64,000 bases of DNA from Aneurinibacillus sp. REN35 (GCF_041379945.2 NZ_JBFTXJ020000001.1:124001-188000); one strand, 5' to 3'. Shown: positions 34,792-44,450, counted from the stretch's first letter. Numbers and translations: made by a program. Notes: generated by a model not told the origin, from the sequence alone.

Positions 34792-36866
34792 GAGGGCCTA
34801 AGACGACGCTTGGCAGACTGCTTGCCTATACGATTCCGCATCGTCTATCCATTACTCTTGCGCTGCTTGTGCTAATCATTGCTACGGCGGCTGAGCTTGC
34901 AGGGCCATTCATAGCAAAGCAAGCGATTGATGCCCATATTCTTGGTATCGAAAAGCCATGGTGTGTCTATGCGCCACAGGCAGCTCCAAAGGAAGTGCCG
35001 CATGTGATGCATCGGGGCAGTATATGGATTCGAGAAGAGTGGCTTACACAGGCAGGGCAGGCGTCCTTTATTCCGCAGGGCGCACGAGGACGAATTCTTG
35101 AAGTGGATCGTGCATATTACATGCTATCCGATGTGAGTTTGCTTGATGGAGAGCGGAGTATAGAGAAGCAGGGAGAGCGGTTCGTGCTTACTATAACGCT
35201 TGGTTTGAAAAAAGCCTCCTATCCTGTCGAACGCCTGACACGCGAAGAGGTAAAGGCTTTTTATGCTCCTGAGATCCCTCCGCTGCTCCGATTGGTTTTG
35301 TTATATATTGGTCTTTTACTGCTTGCAGGAGCATTTCAGTACATTCAGGCGCTTTCCTTGCAAAGCACGGCACATAGGATGATACGGCAGCTGCGTGTCG
35401 ATGTATTCTCTCGGCTGCAAAGCCTCCCTATTTCTTATTTTGATCGAACACCGACCGGGCAGATCATTTCCCGGGTAACGAACGATACAGAGGCGGTACG
35501 GGAACTGTTTGTTAGCGTCATGGCAATCTTTGTCCAGAATATCGTTTATATGATAGGAATTCTTATCGCTTTATTTATTCTACAGCCTAAGCTTGCCCTG
35601 CTTTGTATTTGTCTGCTGCCGCTGCTGGCGCTGATTATTGCCGTATTTCGACGGTACAGCTCACTTGCATACAGTGAGATTCGTCTGCGGTTAAGTGAAA
35701 TGAACGGCATGATTAATGAGATGATTCAAGGGATGAGCATTGTGCAGGCATTTCGGCGTGAGCGAGCAGTGCAGGAAGAGTTCGAGGTCGTGAACCAAAA
35801 ATATTTTACGGCTCGTTTTCGTCAGGTAAAGCTCGATGGTTTGCTGCTGCGGCCAGCCGTAGATGTGATCAGCAACCTAATGCTGGCTCTGGTCATTTGG
35901 TACTTTGGCAGCCAGTCCATGCGAAGTGCCATCTCGTTTGGTGTGCTGTATGCATATGTGGACTACTTGAGTCGGTTTTTTGAGCCAATTAATACAATTA
36001 TGCAGCGTCTGTCGACAATGCAGCAGTCACTTACGTCGGCAGGGCGGGTGTTTGAAGTCGTAGACGAACCACAAGCGGCACACCATAGACATACGGAACA
36101 AGAAGCGCTGCCTCGCCTTCGTGGAGAGGTTCGGTTTGATGATGTATCGTTCGCTTATCAGAAAGGGCATACGGTGCTTCACCACATTTCATTTTGTATT
36201 CGACCCGGACAGACCGTGGGCATTGTGGGCCATACTGGCTCAGGCAAAAGTTCCTTAATGAATTTGCTGCTGGCCTTCTATGCACCAAGCGAGGGTACGA
36301 TTTATATTGACGGCCATCGTATGGAAGACTATCCAGTACAGGATTTGCGCAGACAGATGGCGCTTGTCATGCAAGATCCTTTTCTTTTTACGGGAGATGT
36401 TGCATTTAATATCCGTCTGCATGAATCAGCAACCATTGCCGATGAGAGTATGCGGGCTGCTGCCGCATCGGTTCAGGCGGCTCCGTTTATTTCGCGTTTG
36501 GCACATGGATACGAGGAGCAGGTACTAGAGCGCGGCGGGAATTTCTCAAGCGGCGAGCGTCAGCTTCTTTCCTTTGCCCGTGCGATGGCATTTGATCCCG
36601 CTATTCTTATTCTCGATGAAGCGACAGCGAATATTGATAGCGAGACAGAAGCGAGGATTCAGCAGGGGCTACGTGCGCTCTCTCACGGACGCACAACCTT
36701 CATTATTGCTCACCGGCTATCTACCATTCAAGAAGCGGACGTCATCCTTGTGCTGCATCAGGGAAGGATTGTAGAGCGGGGGACGCATGGAGAGCTGCTG
36801 GAGCGAAGGGGACGCTATTATGTCATGCACCAACTGCAGCAGGGGAAAAAAGTGAAAAATGGATAA
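34788..36866 (+). CDS. bmrD: Heterodimeric ABC multidrug exporter, BmrD-like half (catalytic subunit)
   Basis: The 692-residue half-transporter overlaps the previous gene by ATGA. A loop domain of about 110 residues sits between the first two helices (from HILGIEKPW to about residue 150), as in BmrD/YheH. The ATPase has GHTGSGKS, FSSGERQLLS and a canonical Walker B with Glu (LILDEATANID), so it supplies the complete residues for the catalytic site. With the upstream half it should export drugs from the cytoplasm. The signature is SSGER rather than LSGGQ, a common pairing in these heterodimers. Confidence 0.92.
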   Translation: MRGPKTTLGRLLAYTIPHRLSITLALLVLIIATAAELAGPFIAKQAIDAHILGIEKPWCVYAPQAAPKEVPHVMHRGSIWIREEWLTQAGQASFIPQGARGRILEVDRAYYMLSDVSLLDGERSIEKQGERFVLTITLGLKKASYPVERLTREEVKAFYAPEIPPLLRLVLLYIGLLLLAGAFQYIQALSLQSTAHRMIRQLRVDVFSRLQSLPISYFDRTPTGQIISRVTNDTEAVRELFVSVMAIFVQNIVYMIGILIALFILQPKLALLCICLLPLLALIIAVFRRYSSLAYSEIRLRLSEMNGMINEMIQGMSIVQAFRRERAVQEEFEVVNQKYFTARFRQVKLDGLLLRPAVDVISNLMLALVIWYFGSQSMRSAISFGVLYAYVDYLSRFFEPINTIMQRLSTMQQSLTSAGRVFEVVDEPQAAHHRHTEQEALPRLRGEVRFDDVSFAYQKGHTVLHHISFCIRPGQTVGIVGHTGSGKSSLMNLLLAFYAPSEGTIYIDGHRMEDYPVQDLRRQMALVMQDPFLFTGDVAFNIRLHESATIADESMRAAAASVQAAPFISRLAHGYEEQVLERGGNFSSGERQLLSFARAMAFDPAILILDEATANIDSETEARIQQGLRALSHGRTTFIIAHRLSTIQEADVILVLHQGRIVERGTHGELLERRGRYYVMHQLQQGKKVKNG

Positions 36867-36896
36867 AGTAGAAAAAATAAGATTATATACTGCTAT

Positions 36897-36922
36897 GTGT
36901 AATAATCTATAAATCTGGGTAA
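36897..36922 (+). promoter_or_regulatory. Candidate sigma-B promoter
   Basis: GTGTAA (36897-36902), 14 bases, then GGGTAA (36917-36922) differ by one base each from the sigma-B consensus GTTTAA-N14-GGGTAT. It lies 54 bases before a gene family that often belongs to the general stress response. Confidence 0.5.
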
Positions 36923-36975
36923 ATACTAATCATACCACGATAGAATTTACAACAGTTGAAAAGGAGGACAAACAC

Positions 36976-37233
36976 ATGGCATTTATTTGGTCACTTATCG
37001 TAGGTGGGGTTATCGGATGGTTGGCAGGTGCCCTCATGGGTCGCGACATTCCAGGAGGAATTATTGGTAATATTATTGCTGGTTTTATCGGCGCTTGGAT
37101 TGGTACTGCGCTGCTTGGTAACTGGGGTCCGGTTATCGGAGGTTTTGCGATCGTTCCAGCCATTATTGGTGCGGTCGTCCTCGTATTCATCGTGAGCCTG
37201 GTTATGCGCAGCATGCGTCGCGGCCGTCACTAA
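36976..37233 (+). CDS. GlsB/YeaQ/YmgE (transglycosylase-associated) small membrane protein
   Basis: The 85-residue protein has three hydrophobic helices with many Gly residues: LIVGGVIGWLAGALMGRD, IIGNIIAGFIGAWIG and GAVVLVFIVSLVMRS. This pattern identifies the GlsB/YeaQ/YmgE family of stress-related membrane proteins. The molecular role is unknown. ATG 36976 follows AAAGGAGG. The candidate sigma-B promoter upstream agrees with a stress function. Confidence 0.88.
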   Translation: MAFIWSLIVGGVIGWLAGALMGRDIPGGIIGNIIAGFIGAWIGTALLGNWGPVIGGFAIVPAIIGAVVLVFIVSLVMRSMRRGRH

Positions 37234-37263
37234 AAACCTGCACAACAAGTATAGAAAAAGTGT

Positions 37264-37306
37264 AAAAAGGCACCTGTTTCCACTTAGAAAACAGGTGCCT
37301 TTTTTC
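37264..37306. terminator. Bidirectional terminator
   Basis: AAAAAGGCACCTGTTT pairs with AAACAGGTGCCTTTTT around a short loop between convergent genes. Confidence 0.9.
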
Positions 37307-38265
37307 TATGCTTGCGAACGCGCTTTCATCTGCATGTAATGAAATAAGCCCTTAGCATTCATCTCGATATCAAAATCAAATGCGTCAAGAACAGGGTGAT
37401 TCTCAGGTACGCCTAGCTTGGCTAATTCTTGGTGAAAATATGTACGCAATTCCTTAGTGATATACTCCCACGTAGCCTCTTGTTGGTACGCTTCTTCTGC
37501 AATGCGGGCATACGCCTCCGTACGTTCGATATTCTCCGCAATAACGCGTTCGGCATTACCGTGGCGCCCGTAATGAGTAATGTATACCTGCTCTGCACCC
37601 AGTTGATTAAGGCGCTGTAGAGTAGCGATCATCGCATCGGGATCAAATTGGGTGGGAGAAGAGCTTGGCGCGTAGAATTCAACCCCAAATGCTTCTTGAA
37701 GAAGCGGTGTACTCATTCCAATGGAATCACCGCTGAAAATCCCTTTGCTTGCTGGATCATAGACAGCAAAATGATGATATGCATGGCCAGGGCTATCATA
37801 GAAAAATAGCGTCCGTTGTTTGCCGATGGACAGCTCCATACCATCCTCAGCGATGATCATGCGCTCGCTAGGAACAGGGAGAATGGGAGCGAACAAGCGG
37901 TCGAATTCGTCACCGTACACCTGCTTGGCCCCTGCGATAAGCTTGCTTGGGTCTGCCATATGCTTCGCGCCGCGCGGATGGACAATAAGCTTGGCATTCG
38001 GCAGCTTCTCAAGCAGCAGGCCAGCTCCTCCTGCATGATCGAGGTGAATATGTGTTACAATGACGTATGTAATTTCTTCTCGAGATAGTTGCAGTTCTTC
38101 TAGCGCTGCTAATACGCGGGGAACAGATACGCTTGCGCCCATTTCAACAATCGTTTTTTGCTCGCTGTTAATCACGTATCCGGTAGAGCGCCCACCCTCG
38201 CCTTTGTCAATAAGTTCAATCTGGTAAATATCATGGCCAAGATTTACAATATGGGTTGATGTCAC
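37306..38265 (-). CDS. Metallo-beta-lactamase-fold hydrolase
   Basis: The 319-residue protein has the canonical metal motif THIHLDHAGG (about residue 71), DSPGHAYHH, FSGDSIG and a late THYGRH. The long helical C-terminus (from about 240) is typical of MBL-fold proteins related to the Lactamase_B group with an added dimer region. It probably hydrolyses a thioester or ester; the substrate is unknown. The start is GTG 38265, eight bases behind AGGAG. It is divergent from the rRNA methyltransferase gene, with only 69 bases between starts. Confidence 0.85.
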   Translation of the reverse strand: MTSTHIVNLGHDIYQIELIDKGEGGRSTGYVINSEQKTIVEMGASVSVPRVLAALEELQLSREEITYVIVTHIHLDHAGGAGLLLEKLPNAKLIVHPRGAKHMADPSKLIAGAKQVYGDEFDRLFAPILPVPSERMIIAEDGMELSIGKQRTLFFYDSPGHAYHHFAVYDPASKGIFSGDSIGMSTPLLQEAFGVEFYAPSSSPTQFDPDAMIATLQRLNQLGAEQVYITHYGRHGNAERVIAENIERTEAYARIAEEAYQQEATWEYITKELRTYFHQELAKLGVPENHPVLDAFDFDIEMNAKGLFHYMQMKARSQA

Positions 38266-38334
38266 ACCATCATCTCCTAACCTTTTGATTTTTCAAAATT
38301 TATGATTTTAATTATAGCATAAGGAGCATATATC

Positions 38335-39474
38335 ATGAGCAAAGTTGACATTATCGCCACTTCTACGTTTGGATTAGAGGCGGTTGTAGCACGCGAGGTC
38401 AAGCAGCTCGGCTACACGAATGCCCAAGTGGAAAATGGCAAAGTGACCTTCAGCGCGGACAAGCTGGCAATTTGCCGTGCCAATCTATGGTTAAGGACGG
38501 CGGAGCGCATTCGCCTGAAAATAGGCGAATTCAAAGCTACAACATTTGATGAACTATTTGAGAAAACAAAGGCGCTGCCCTGGGCGGAGTGGATTCCGGA
38601 AGACGCGCAGTTTCCGGTGGAAGGCAAATCCGTAAAGTCCCAGCTGTTCAGCGTACCCGATTGTCAAGCCATTGTAAAAAAGGCGGTTGTAGAAAGCTTG
38701 AAAAAAAGCTATCGAAAAACATGGTTTGAAGAAACGGGTGCAATGTTCAAAATTGAGGTGGCCCTGCATAAGGATATGGCTACGCTGACGATTGACACGT
38801 CCGGTGTCGGCCTGCATAAACGAGGCTACCGTCGATTGATCAGCGGTGCTCCGCTAAAAGAGACGATGGCGGCTGCCATGATTCAACTTTCGTTCTGGAA
38901 TCCGGATCGTCCGCTGCATGATCCGTTCTGCGGCTCCGGCACAATCCCAATTGAAGCTGCGCTCATCGGACGCAACATTGCCCCTGGTATGAATCGCGAA
39001 TTCGTGTCCGAAGCTTGGCCCTCGATTCCAAAGAAGCTGTGGCAGGAAGCGCGTCGTGAAACCCATGACCTGGCGCAATATGACCGTCCTCTTGAAATCA
39101 CCGGAACCGATCTTGATAGCGAGATCATTATCGTGGCCAATGAGAATGCAGAAGAAGCAATGATGGAGGATGCAGTCCGCTTTAAGCGTCTGCCGGTCGG
39201 ATCGTACACGACGGATGCGAAGTATGGCTGTATCATCTGTAATCCACCGTATGGTGAGCGGCTTGGTGAGAAGCAGGAAGTGGAGCAAATCTATAAAACA
39301 ATGGGTCGAACCTTCAGCAAGCTGGATACGTGGTCGTACTACATCCTAACATCTTATCCGGAATTTGAGAAATTCTTCGGCAAAGAGGCAGACCGCAACC
39401 GCAAGCTTTACAACGGTAACATTAAGACGTACTACTATCAATACTACGGTCCGCGTCCGCCGCGTGGGGAATGA
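38335..39474 (+). CDS. ypsC: THUMP-domain class I SAM RNA methyltransferase (YpsC/RlmL-like)
   Basis: The 379-residue protein has an N-terminal THUMP region (residues 1-160, with TFGLEAVVAREVKQLG), then a methyltransferase with DPFCGSGTIPIEAA (SAM site) and IICNPPYGERLG, the N-PPY motif of N2-guanine methyltransferases. This is the YpsC/RlmL-N type, which methylates a guanine in 23S rRNA. ATG 38335 follows AAGGAG. UbiD lies 37 bases downstream. Confidence 0.9.
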   Translation: MSKVDIIATSTFGLEAVVAREVKQLGYTNAQVENGKVTFSADKLAICRANLWLRTAERIRLKIGEFKATTFDELFEKTKALPWAEWIPEDAQFPVEGKSVKSQLFSVPDCQAIVKKAVVESLKKSYRKTWFEETGAMFKIEVALHKDMATLTIDTSGVGLHKRGYRRLISGAPLKETMAAAMIQLSFWNPDRPLHDPFCGSGTIPIEAALIGRNIAPGMNREFVSEAWPSIPKKLWQEARRETHDLAQYDRPLEITGTDLDSEIIIVANENAEEAMMEDAVRFKRLPVGSYTTDAKYGCIICNPPYGERLGEKQEVEQIYKTMGRTFSKLDTWSYYILTSYPEFEKFFGKEADRNRKLYNGNIKTYYYQYYGPRPPRGE

Positions 39475-39511
39475 GCATACACAGTAAATTTCTAGAGAAT
39501 GGAGCAGTTCA

Positions 39512-41347
39512 ATGATGTATCGCAATTTAGAGGAATGCATAATTGATTTAGAGAAGCACGGGCATTTGGTGCGTATTCGAGAAGAGGTGGACCCCTACCT
39601 TGAAATGGCTGCGATTCATATGAAAGTTTACGAGGCTGGCGGTCCCGCTCTGTTATTCGAAAACGTAAAGGGTTCAAAATTTCGTGCGGTATCCAACCTG
39701 TTTGGTACAGTAGAACGGAGCAAATTTATGTTCCGCAGTACGTGGGATGCAGTCCAAAACATTGTCGCCCTACGTGATGACCCGATGAAGGCATTGAAGA
39801 GTCCATTTAAAAATATCGGAAACGGGTTAGCGGCTTTAAAAGCGCTGCCTTTAAAAAAATCCGGCAGCCTGCCGGTAACTGCACAGGAAATCAAAATCTC
39901 TGACCTGCCGCTTATTCAGCACTGGCCGATGGATGGGGGAGCTTTTGTGACCCTGCCTCAAGTGTATACGGAAGATCCGGATAAGCCGGGGATTATGAAT
40001 TCCAATTTAGGCATGTATCGTGTTCAGCTTAGCGGCAATGAATATGAAATAAATAACGAAGTTGGCTTGCATTATCAGATTCATCGCGGCATCGGTGTTC
40101 ATCAAGAGAAGGCGAATAAGCAGGGAGCGCCTTTAAAGGTAAGTATTTTCATAGGCGGACCCCCAGCGCATACATTGTCAGCCGTCATGCCGTTGCCAGA
40201 AGGATTGAGTGAGATGACATTCGCCGGTTTACTTGCAGGCCAGCGCTTTCGCTACAGTTATGTTGATGGCTTTTGTATTAGCAATGATGCTGATTTTGTA
40301 ATTACGGGAGAAATTCACCCTGGTGAAACCAAGCCGGAGGGGCCTTTTGGTGATCACTTGGGTTATTACAGTCTTACCCATCCCTTTCCAGTAATGAAAG
40401 TACATAAGGTGTATGCCAAGCCGAATGCCATATGGCCGTTTACAGTTGTGGGGCGTCCGCCGCAGGAAGACACGGCGTTCGGTGCGCTTATTCATGAATT
40501 AACAGGGGATGCGGTCAAGCAGGAAGTCCCTGGTGTAAAGGAAGTTCATGCAGTTGATGCGGCGGGTGTGCACCCACTTCTTTTTGCGATTGGCAGTGAG
40601 CGCTATACGCCGTACCAGCAAGTGAAGCAACCGACTGAACTGCTTACGATTGCCAATCGAATTTTGGGAACCGGGCAGTTGAGTTTAGCTAAGTTTTTAT
40701 TTATAACAGCCGAGGAGAATCAGCCCATAGATACGCATCATGAAGTAGACTTTTTGGCATATATTCTAGAGCGTATTGATTTGCGCCGGGATCTTCACTT
40801 CTATACAAATACGACCATTGATACTCTTGATTATTCGGGTACCGGATTAAATAGCGGCAGCAAGGTTGTCTTTGCGGCTTACGGAGATAAAAAACGGGAG
40901 TTGTGTAGGGAAGTGCCGGCTGTTTTGCATGAGTTGCGGGGGCTTGAAAATGCGCGATTGGTCATGCCGGGCATTGTGGCGGTGCAGGGGTCGGCATTTG
41001 TGGACTATACTAGAGCACAGCAGGAATTGCAAGGTATGAGTGATGCGATTCAAGCGAAGGGACCGCTTCCGTCCTGTCCGATGATTATCCTGTGTGATGA
41101 TAGTCAGTTTATGAGCGATACGATCGAGAATTTTCTTTGGGCTACGTTTACACGCAGCAACCCTTCTCATGATATCTATGGGGTGAACAGTTATTATGAG
41201 AACAAGCATTGGGCTTGCGATAATGTAATGATTGATGCGCGTATCAAGCCGCATCATGCGCCACCGTTAGTGCCTGATCCATCGGTTGAGAAGAACATTG
41301 AGCGGCTATTTGTGAAGGGAGCCAGTTTGGAGAAGGTACGCATATAG
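39512..41347 (+). CDS. UbiD-family decarboxylase
   Basis: The 611-residue protein begins YRNLEECIIDLEKHGHLVRI and contains the UbiD core: FIGGPPAHTLSAVMPLPEG, the E-x(2)-R region, and IHPGETKPEGPFGDHLGYY with catalytic acidic residues. UbiD enzymes decarboxylate aromatic or unsaturated acids using prenylated FMN made by UbiX. No UbiX lies in the window. The role may be in menaquinone side pathways or aromatic acid breakdown. The start may be 39512 or the next ATG. Confidence 0.9.
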   Translation: MMYRNLEECIIDLEKHGHLVRIREEVDPYLEMAAIHMKVYEAGGPALLFENVKGSKFRAVSNLFGTVERSKFMFRSTWDAVQNIVALRDDPMKALKSPFKNIGNGLAALKALPLKKSGSLPVTAQEIKISDLPLIQHWPMDGGAFVTLPQVYTEDPDKPGIMNSNLGMYRVQLSGNEYEINNEVGLHYQIHRGIGVHQEKANKQGAPLKVSIFIGGPPAHTLSAVMPLPEGLSEMTFAGLLAGQRFRYSYVDGFCISNDADFVITGEIHPGETKPEGPFGDHLGYYSLTHPFPVMKVHKVYAKPNAIWPFTVVGRPPQEDTAFGALIHELTGDAVKQEVPGVKEVHAVDAAGVHPLLFAIGSERYTPYQQVKQPTELLTIANRILGTGQLSLAKFLFITAEENQPIDTHHEVDFLAYILERIDLRRDLHFYTNTTIDTLDYSGTGLNSGSKVVFAAYGDKKRELCREVPAVLHELRGLENARLVMPGIVAVQGSAFVDYTRAQQELQGMSDAIQAKGPLPSCPMIILCDDSQFMSDTIENFLWATFTRSNPSHDIYGVNSYYENKHWACDNVMIDARIKPHHAPPLVPDPSVEKNIERLFVKGASLEKVRI

Positions 41348-41435
41348 CGAATCAGGATTTTCAGCACAGGCATAAAATCTATTGCCTTCCTTACCTCCTT
41401 ACATTATTATCCAGTGTATAGAGGAGGGAAGCGCA

Positions 41436-41861
41436 TTGAATGTGAGACGCTTTGTCTATTACTTGGTCTATGTGGTGGTTATGATATGGCTCATAGCAGA
41501 GGGGATTACATATCTGCACATTATGTATACCGCTGCACAGGAGACGCAGGTGTTATATCCGTATTTCTTCTACTCGATTGCATTTCCGATCGTGCTGGGG
41601 TTATTGCTTGGTATAGAAGTGTACATCACAAGAAGAAAAAAGGAAGGTCAATGGAAAATAGACTGGATCAAGCTGCTGACGTTTGGCATTCCGCTGCTCT
41701 ATGTAACGCTTCTTCCGACGCTGTCTTTTTTGCTTCAGTCTGTCGCCTTCCCCTTTACAGGTTATCTTATCTTCTCTGCTCAAGATAAGCTTCCCCTGCT
41801 TACCGGGCTGATTTTTGGCTACATTGTAGTAGACAGCGTGCAGAAAGAATTGGAAAAATGA
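41436..41861 (+). CDS. Four-helix membrane protein of unknown function
   Basis: The 141-residue protein starts at TTG 41436 behind GAGGAGGGAAG. It has four hydrophobic segments: VYYLVYVVVMIWLIAEGI, FFYSIAFPIVLGLLLGI, a short central pair around TFGIPLLYVTLLPTLSFLL, and LLTGLIFGYIVV. A basic RRKKEGQWK loop suggests the topology. No family is recognised. It follows UbiD on the same strand with an 88-base gap. Confidence 0.65.
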   Translation: MNVRRFVYYLVYVVVMIWLIAEGITYLHIMYTAAQETQVLYPYFFYSIAFPIVLGLLLGIEVYITRRKKEGQWKIDWIKLLTFGIPLLYVTLLPTLSFLLQSVAFPFTGYLIFSAQDKLPLLTGLIFGYIVVDSVQKELEK

Positions 41862-41887
41862 CAGGAATAATCATGATAGATGAGACG

Positions 41888-41923
41888 AAAAAAGCGGAAA
41901 GGACGCCATGTTCTTTCCGCTTT
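41888..41923 (-). terminator. Terminator of the sigma-54 activator gene
   Basis: AAAGCGGAAAG / CTTTCCGCTTT, with a run of seven T on the minus strand. Confidence 0.85.
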
Positions 41924-41934
41924 GCTGCATAAGG

Positions 41935-43527
41935 CTAGTCTGTATGTACATTGTACTTTTTCATTCGGTTATACAATGTGACCCGCGAGATGCCCAGTAG
42001 CTGTGCGGCGGCCGATTTATTGCCGTAGGTTGTGCGCAGCGCTTCGATAAGTTCTTCATATTCGTTTCGCGCTGTTAGCGGTCTTGGGCTTGGAATCTGG
42101 GCGGCAAATGCTAGTTGGCTTGGCTGAAAGCCCTCAGGCAGCTGCTCCGGTTCGATTCGTTCCTGATCGGTTAAGATGACCAATCGTTCCATTAGATTTC
42201 GCAGTTGCCGGATATTTCCTGGCCACGCATAATCAAGCAATAAAACCATCGTTTTGGGTGCCAGCTCGGGTAGTGGTTTACCGTATTTGACAGCAAATTC
42301 TCTAAGAAATAGCTGAGCTAGCTCGGGAATATCTTCCTTGCGCTCACGCAGCGGCGGAATTGAAACGGCTACGACGTTAAGCCGATAGAAGAGGTCCTGC
42401 CTGAACTGTCCGGCTGTAACCATGGCTTCCAAGTCGCGGTTTGTAGCTGCCACAATACGTACATTTGTGGCAATCGGCTTGTGGCCACCGACCCGGTAAA
42501 ACTGCTTTTCCTGCAGCAGGCGCAGCAGCTTTACCTGTTGGTCAAGCGGAAGCTCCCCGATCTCGTCAAGGAAAAGGGTGCCTCCTTCTGCCGCATCGAT
42601 TTTTCCCTTTTTGCCTTCATGCAGAGCACCTGTAAAAGCCCCCTTTTCATATCCGAACAGCTCGCTTTCGAATAAGGCAGCGGGAATAGCCCCGCAGTTT
42701 AGCGCAATGAACGGGCCTGTGGTACGCAGGCTAGCTCGGTGTACAGCTTCGGCGAACAATTCTTTGCCTACGCCAGATTCGCCTGTAAACAGCAGGATGG
42801 CATCGGTGCGGGCCACCTTCCATGTTAATTGTACCGCATGTGTAACTGCAGCACTTTTTCCTTTGATCTTATGGAAGGGGTCTTCCTGCTGCTCGGTATA
42901 TAATTCGGTTTCAAGATCGTGGAGATGCGCGGTTGTGCTTGAGAGCTGATCGTGTAAGCGCACGACGTCGCTAATATCTTTCTCTGCGGAAAGAGCGCCG
43001 ATAATCTGCCCGTCAAGCAAGACAGGTGATGTATTGACTAATACGTGAGCACCGGCACGCGGCTGATTATAGCGGCGTACGACGGATGAGCCGTCTTGAA
43101 TGCTCTTGAGCAGCATCAGAGCATCTTTTTTGAAGTGGCGCGTAATATGATGGTGCACAATATCTTTCGCCGGGATATGATACATTGCTTCCGCCTGTTG
43201 GTTCCAGTTGATGACCGTCCCCTGTGCATTAACGATCGTTAAGGAATCATCTACCGTCTTAAGTACACTGGTATAAAAAGCGAAGCATTCGCGCAGCGCT
43301 CGTGAAGTCGCAAGAGCGATTGACTCTGCGGATACGTAGCCAACGGCAGTATCAGAGGAGTCGGAAAGTACTTCAATATCAGTCACACCTGGCGTAGCTG
43401 ATATGACGTCGAATAAGCGTGATGACTCTCTAGCCTGTGCGGCGCAGGGAAGGTCTGGAAGTAAAGAAAGCGATTGCATGATTTCATGCAAAAAGGGGTT
43501 ATAGAAAGAAAAGAGCTGATGTACCAT
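41935..43527 (-). CDS. Sigma-54-dependent transcriptional activator (PAS-AAA-Fis)
   Basis: The 530-residue protein has an N-terminal sensing region (1-85), a PAS domain (about 90-200, [21 protein letters not shown]), an AAA+ domain (about 225-455) and a C-terminal Fis-type helix-turn-helix ([21 protein letters not shown]). The AAA+ part has GESGVGKE (Walker A), GAFTGA, which contacts sigma-54, and [11 protein letters not shown] (Walker B). Such proteins drive catabolic operons through SigL. I found no TGGCAC-N5-TTGCA promoter in the gaps close by, so the target is not visible. ATG 43527 follows GGGTGAGA. Confidence 0.92.
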   Translation of the reverse strand: MVHQLFSFYNPFLHEIMQSLSLLPDLPCAAQARESSRLFDVISATPGVTDIEVLSDSSDTAVGYVSAESIALATSRALRECFAFYTSVLKTVDDSLTIVNAQGTVINWNQQAEAMYHIPAKDIVHHHITRHFKKDALMLLKSIQDGSSVVRRYNQPRAGAHVLVNTSPVLLDGQIIGALSAEKDISDVVRLHDQLSSTTAHLHDLETELYTEQQEDPFHKIKGKSAAVTHAVQLTWKVARTDAILLFTGESGVGKELFAEAVHRASLRTTGPFIALNCGAIPAALFESELFGYEKGAFTGALHEGKKGKIDAAEGGTLFLDEIGELPLDQQVKLLRLLQEKQFYRVGGHKPIATNVRIVAATNRDLEAMVTAGQFRQDLFYRLNVVAVSIPPLRERKEDIPELAQLFLREFAVKYGKPLPELAPKTMVLLLDYAWPGNIRQLRNLMERLVILTDQERIEPEQLPEGFQPSQLAFAAQIPSPRPLTARNEYEELIEALRTTYGNKSAAAQLLGISRVTLYNRMKKYNVHTD

Positions 43528-43583
43528 GTATTCTCACCCGATCAATAGAAATTAACATATATGTACAGTTAAGAAGCTGGTAT

Positions 43584-43597
43584 TTACAAACTTGTAA
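43584..43597. promoter_or_regulatory. TTACAA/TTGTAA inverted repeat upstream of the sigma-54 activator
   Basis: TTACAA-AC-TTGTAA, with a second half-site CTTGTAAG about 60 bases away. It could be an autoregulatory site, but the A/T-rich setting makes chance plausible. Confidence 0.25.
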
Positions 43598-43675
43598 GGA
43601 ACTTGCCCTGCTATTATATCGTCTGGCCTATAAAAGCGCAATTTTTAATCTTGTAAGCTTTTGCTGGCAACCAAA

Positions 43676-43706
43676 TCAAAAAACGGAGCGGTTCTTCCGC
43701 TCCGTT
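43676..43706 (-). terminator. Terminator of the 56-residue gene
   Basis: AACGGAGCGG / CCGCTCCGTT with a five-base loop, followed on the minus strand by six T residues. Confidence 0.85.
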
Positions 43707-43723
43707 ACATCCGAGTACAATGT

Positions 43724-43894
43724 TTAGCTGTTTTTTGCTGAGAATAATGCTTCAAGCCGTTGGATCTGCCGGCGCGTCAAATGAAGGGCATGATGTGTAT
43801 CGGCTGTCTCAGGCTGTTGACATTCTAATTGTTCATGGACAGCTTGATATCTTCTGACCATCTGCCGAATGATTTTGCGTGTCTCTTCTTTCAT
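43724..43894 (-). CDS. Small helical basic protein of unknown function
   Basis: The 56-residue product starts at ATG 43894 behind AAGGGGGG. It has two predicted amphipathic helices: KEETRKIIRQMVRRYQAVHE and HHALHLTRRQIQRLEALF. It has its own promoter and terminator, so it is a real transcription unit. No family is recognised; a small regulator or phosphatase of the coiled-pair kind is conceivable. Confidence 0.6.
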   Translation of the reverse strand: MKEETRKIIRQMVRRYQAVHEQLECQQPETADTHHALHLTRRQIQRLEALFSAKNS

Positions 43895-44008
43895 ATGCGG
43901 AGCCCCCCTTGCTTGTCCATATGCCATGCGGGATCAATCGCTCCAGCTACTAGGAAAATACTGATACAAATAATAAGCACTCTCACTTTTCTGCTTTGGC
44001 TTACGCCC

Positions 44009-44037
44009 ATTATATCATACATTGTCTACCCATGTAA
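44009..44037 (-). promoter_or_regulatory. Sigma-A promoter of the 56-residue gene
   Basis: On the minus strand TTACAT (44037-44032), 17 bases, then TATAAT (44014-44009). Confidence 0.65.
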
Positions 44038-44057
44038 TTTTTTGCTACAATAATTTT

Positions 44058-44450
44058 TTATGTAATGGGATCGGCTTCTAGACGACGTGTGAGCTCATGG
44101 AGCAGATCTACGACAGTAATGATACCCACCAACTGCTCTTTTTCGATGACGGGAAGTGAATTGATTTTATGCTTGCGCAGCGTATGAACCGCTTCGGTAA
44201 TGGAAGCGTCCGGCGAGACGGTAATTAAATTTTTGGTCATGATCCATTCCACGGGCGTCTCTTTGAGAATCGTCGGGGATTGAAGGGAGATAATCATTTC
44301 ACGGTGCACGATGATGCCTACCGCTTTGCCCTGGTCAACGACAATAAGGCGGCGGATATTTTTGTCTTTCATAATGCGCTCCGCTTCCTGGATTGTCGTA
44401 GATGGGGTGATGGTAATCACCACAGGCGTCATTAAGTCTTTTACTCTCAT
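44058..44450 (-). CDS. CBS-domain pair protein
   Basis: The 130-residue protein is a tandem CBS pair: VKDLMTPVVITITPSTTIQEA at the start and WIMTKNLITVSPDASITEAVHTL after residue 70, each ending in a G-[IV]-[IV] strand followed by a helix. CBS pairs bind adenine nucleotides and act as energy sensors. No catalytic domain is attached. ATG 44450 is chosen, nine bases after GGTGGAG. Confidence 0.88.
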   Translation of the reverse strand: MRVKDLMTPVVITITPSTTIQEAERIMKDKNIRRLIVVDQGKAVGIIVHREMIISLQSPTILKETPVEWIMTKNLITVSPDASITEAVHTLRKHKINSLPVIEKEQLVGIITVVDLLHELTRRLEADPIT

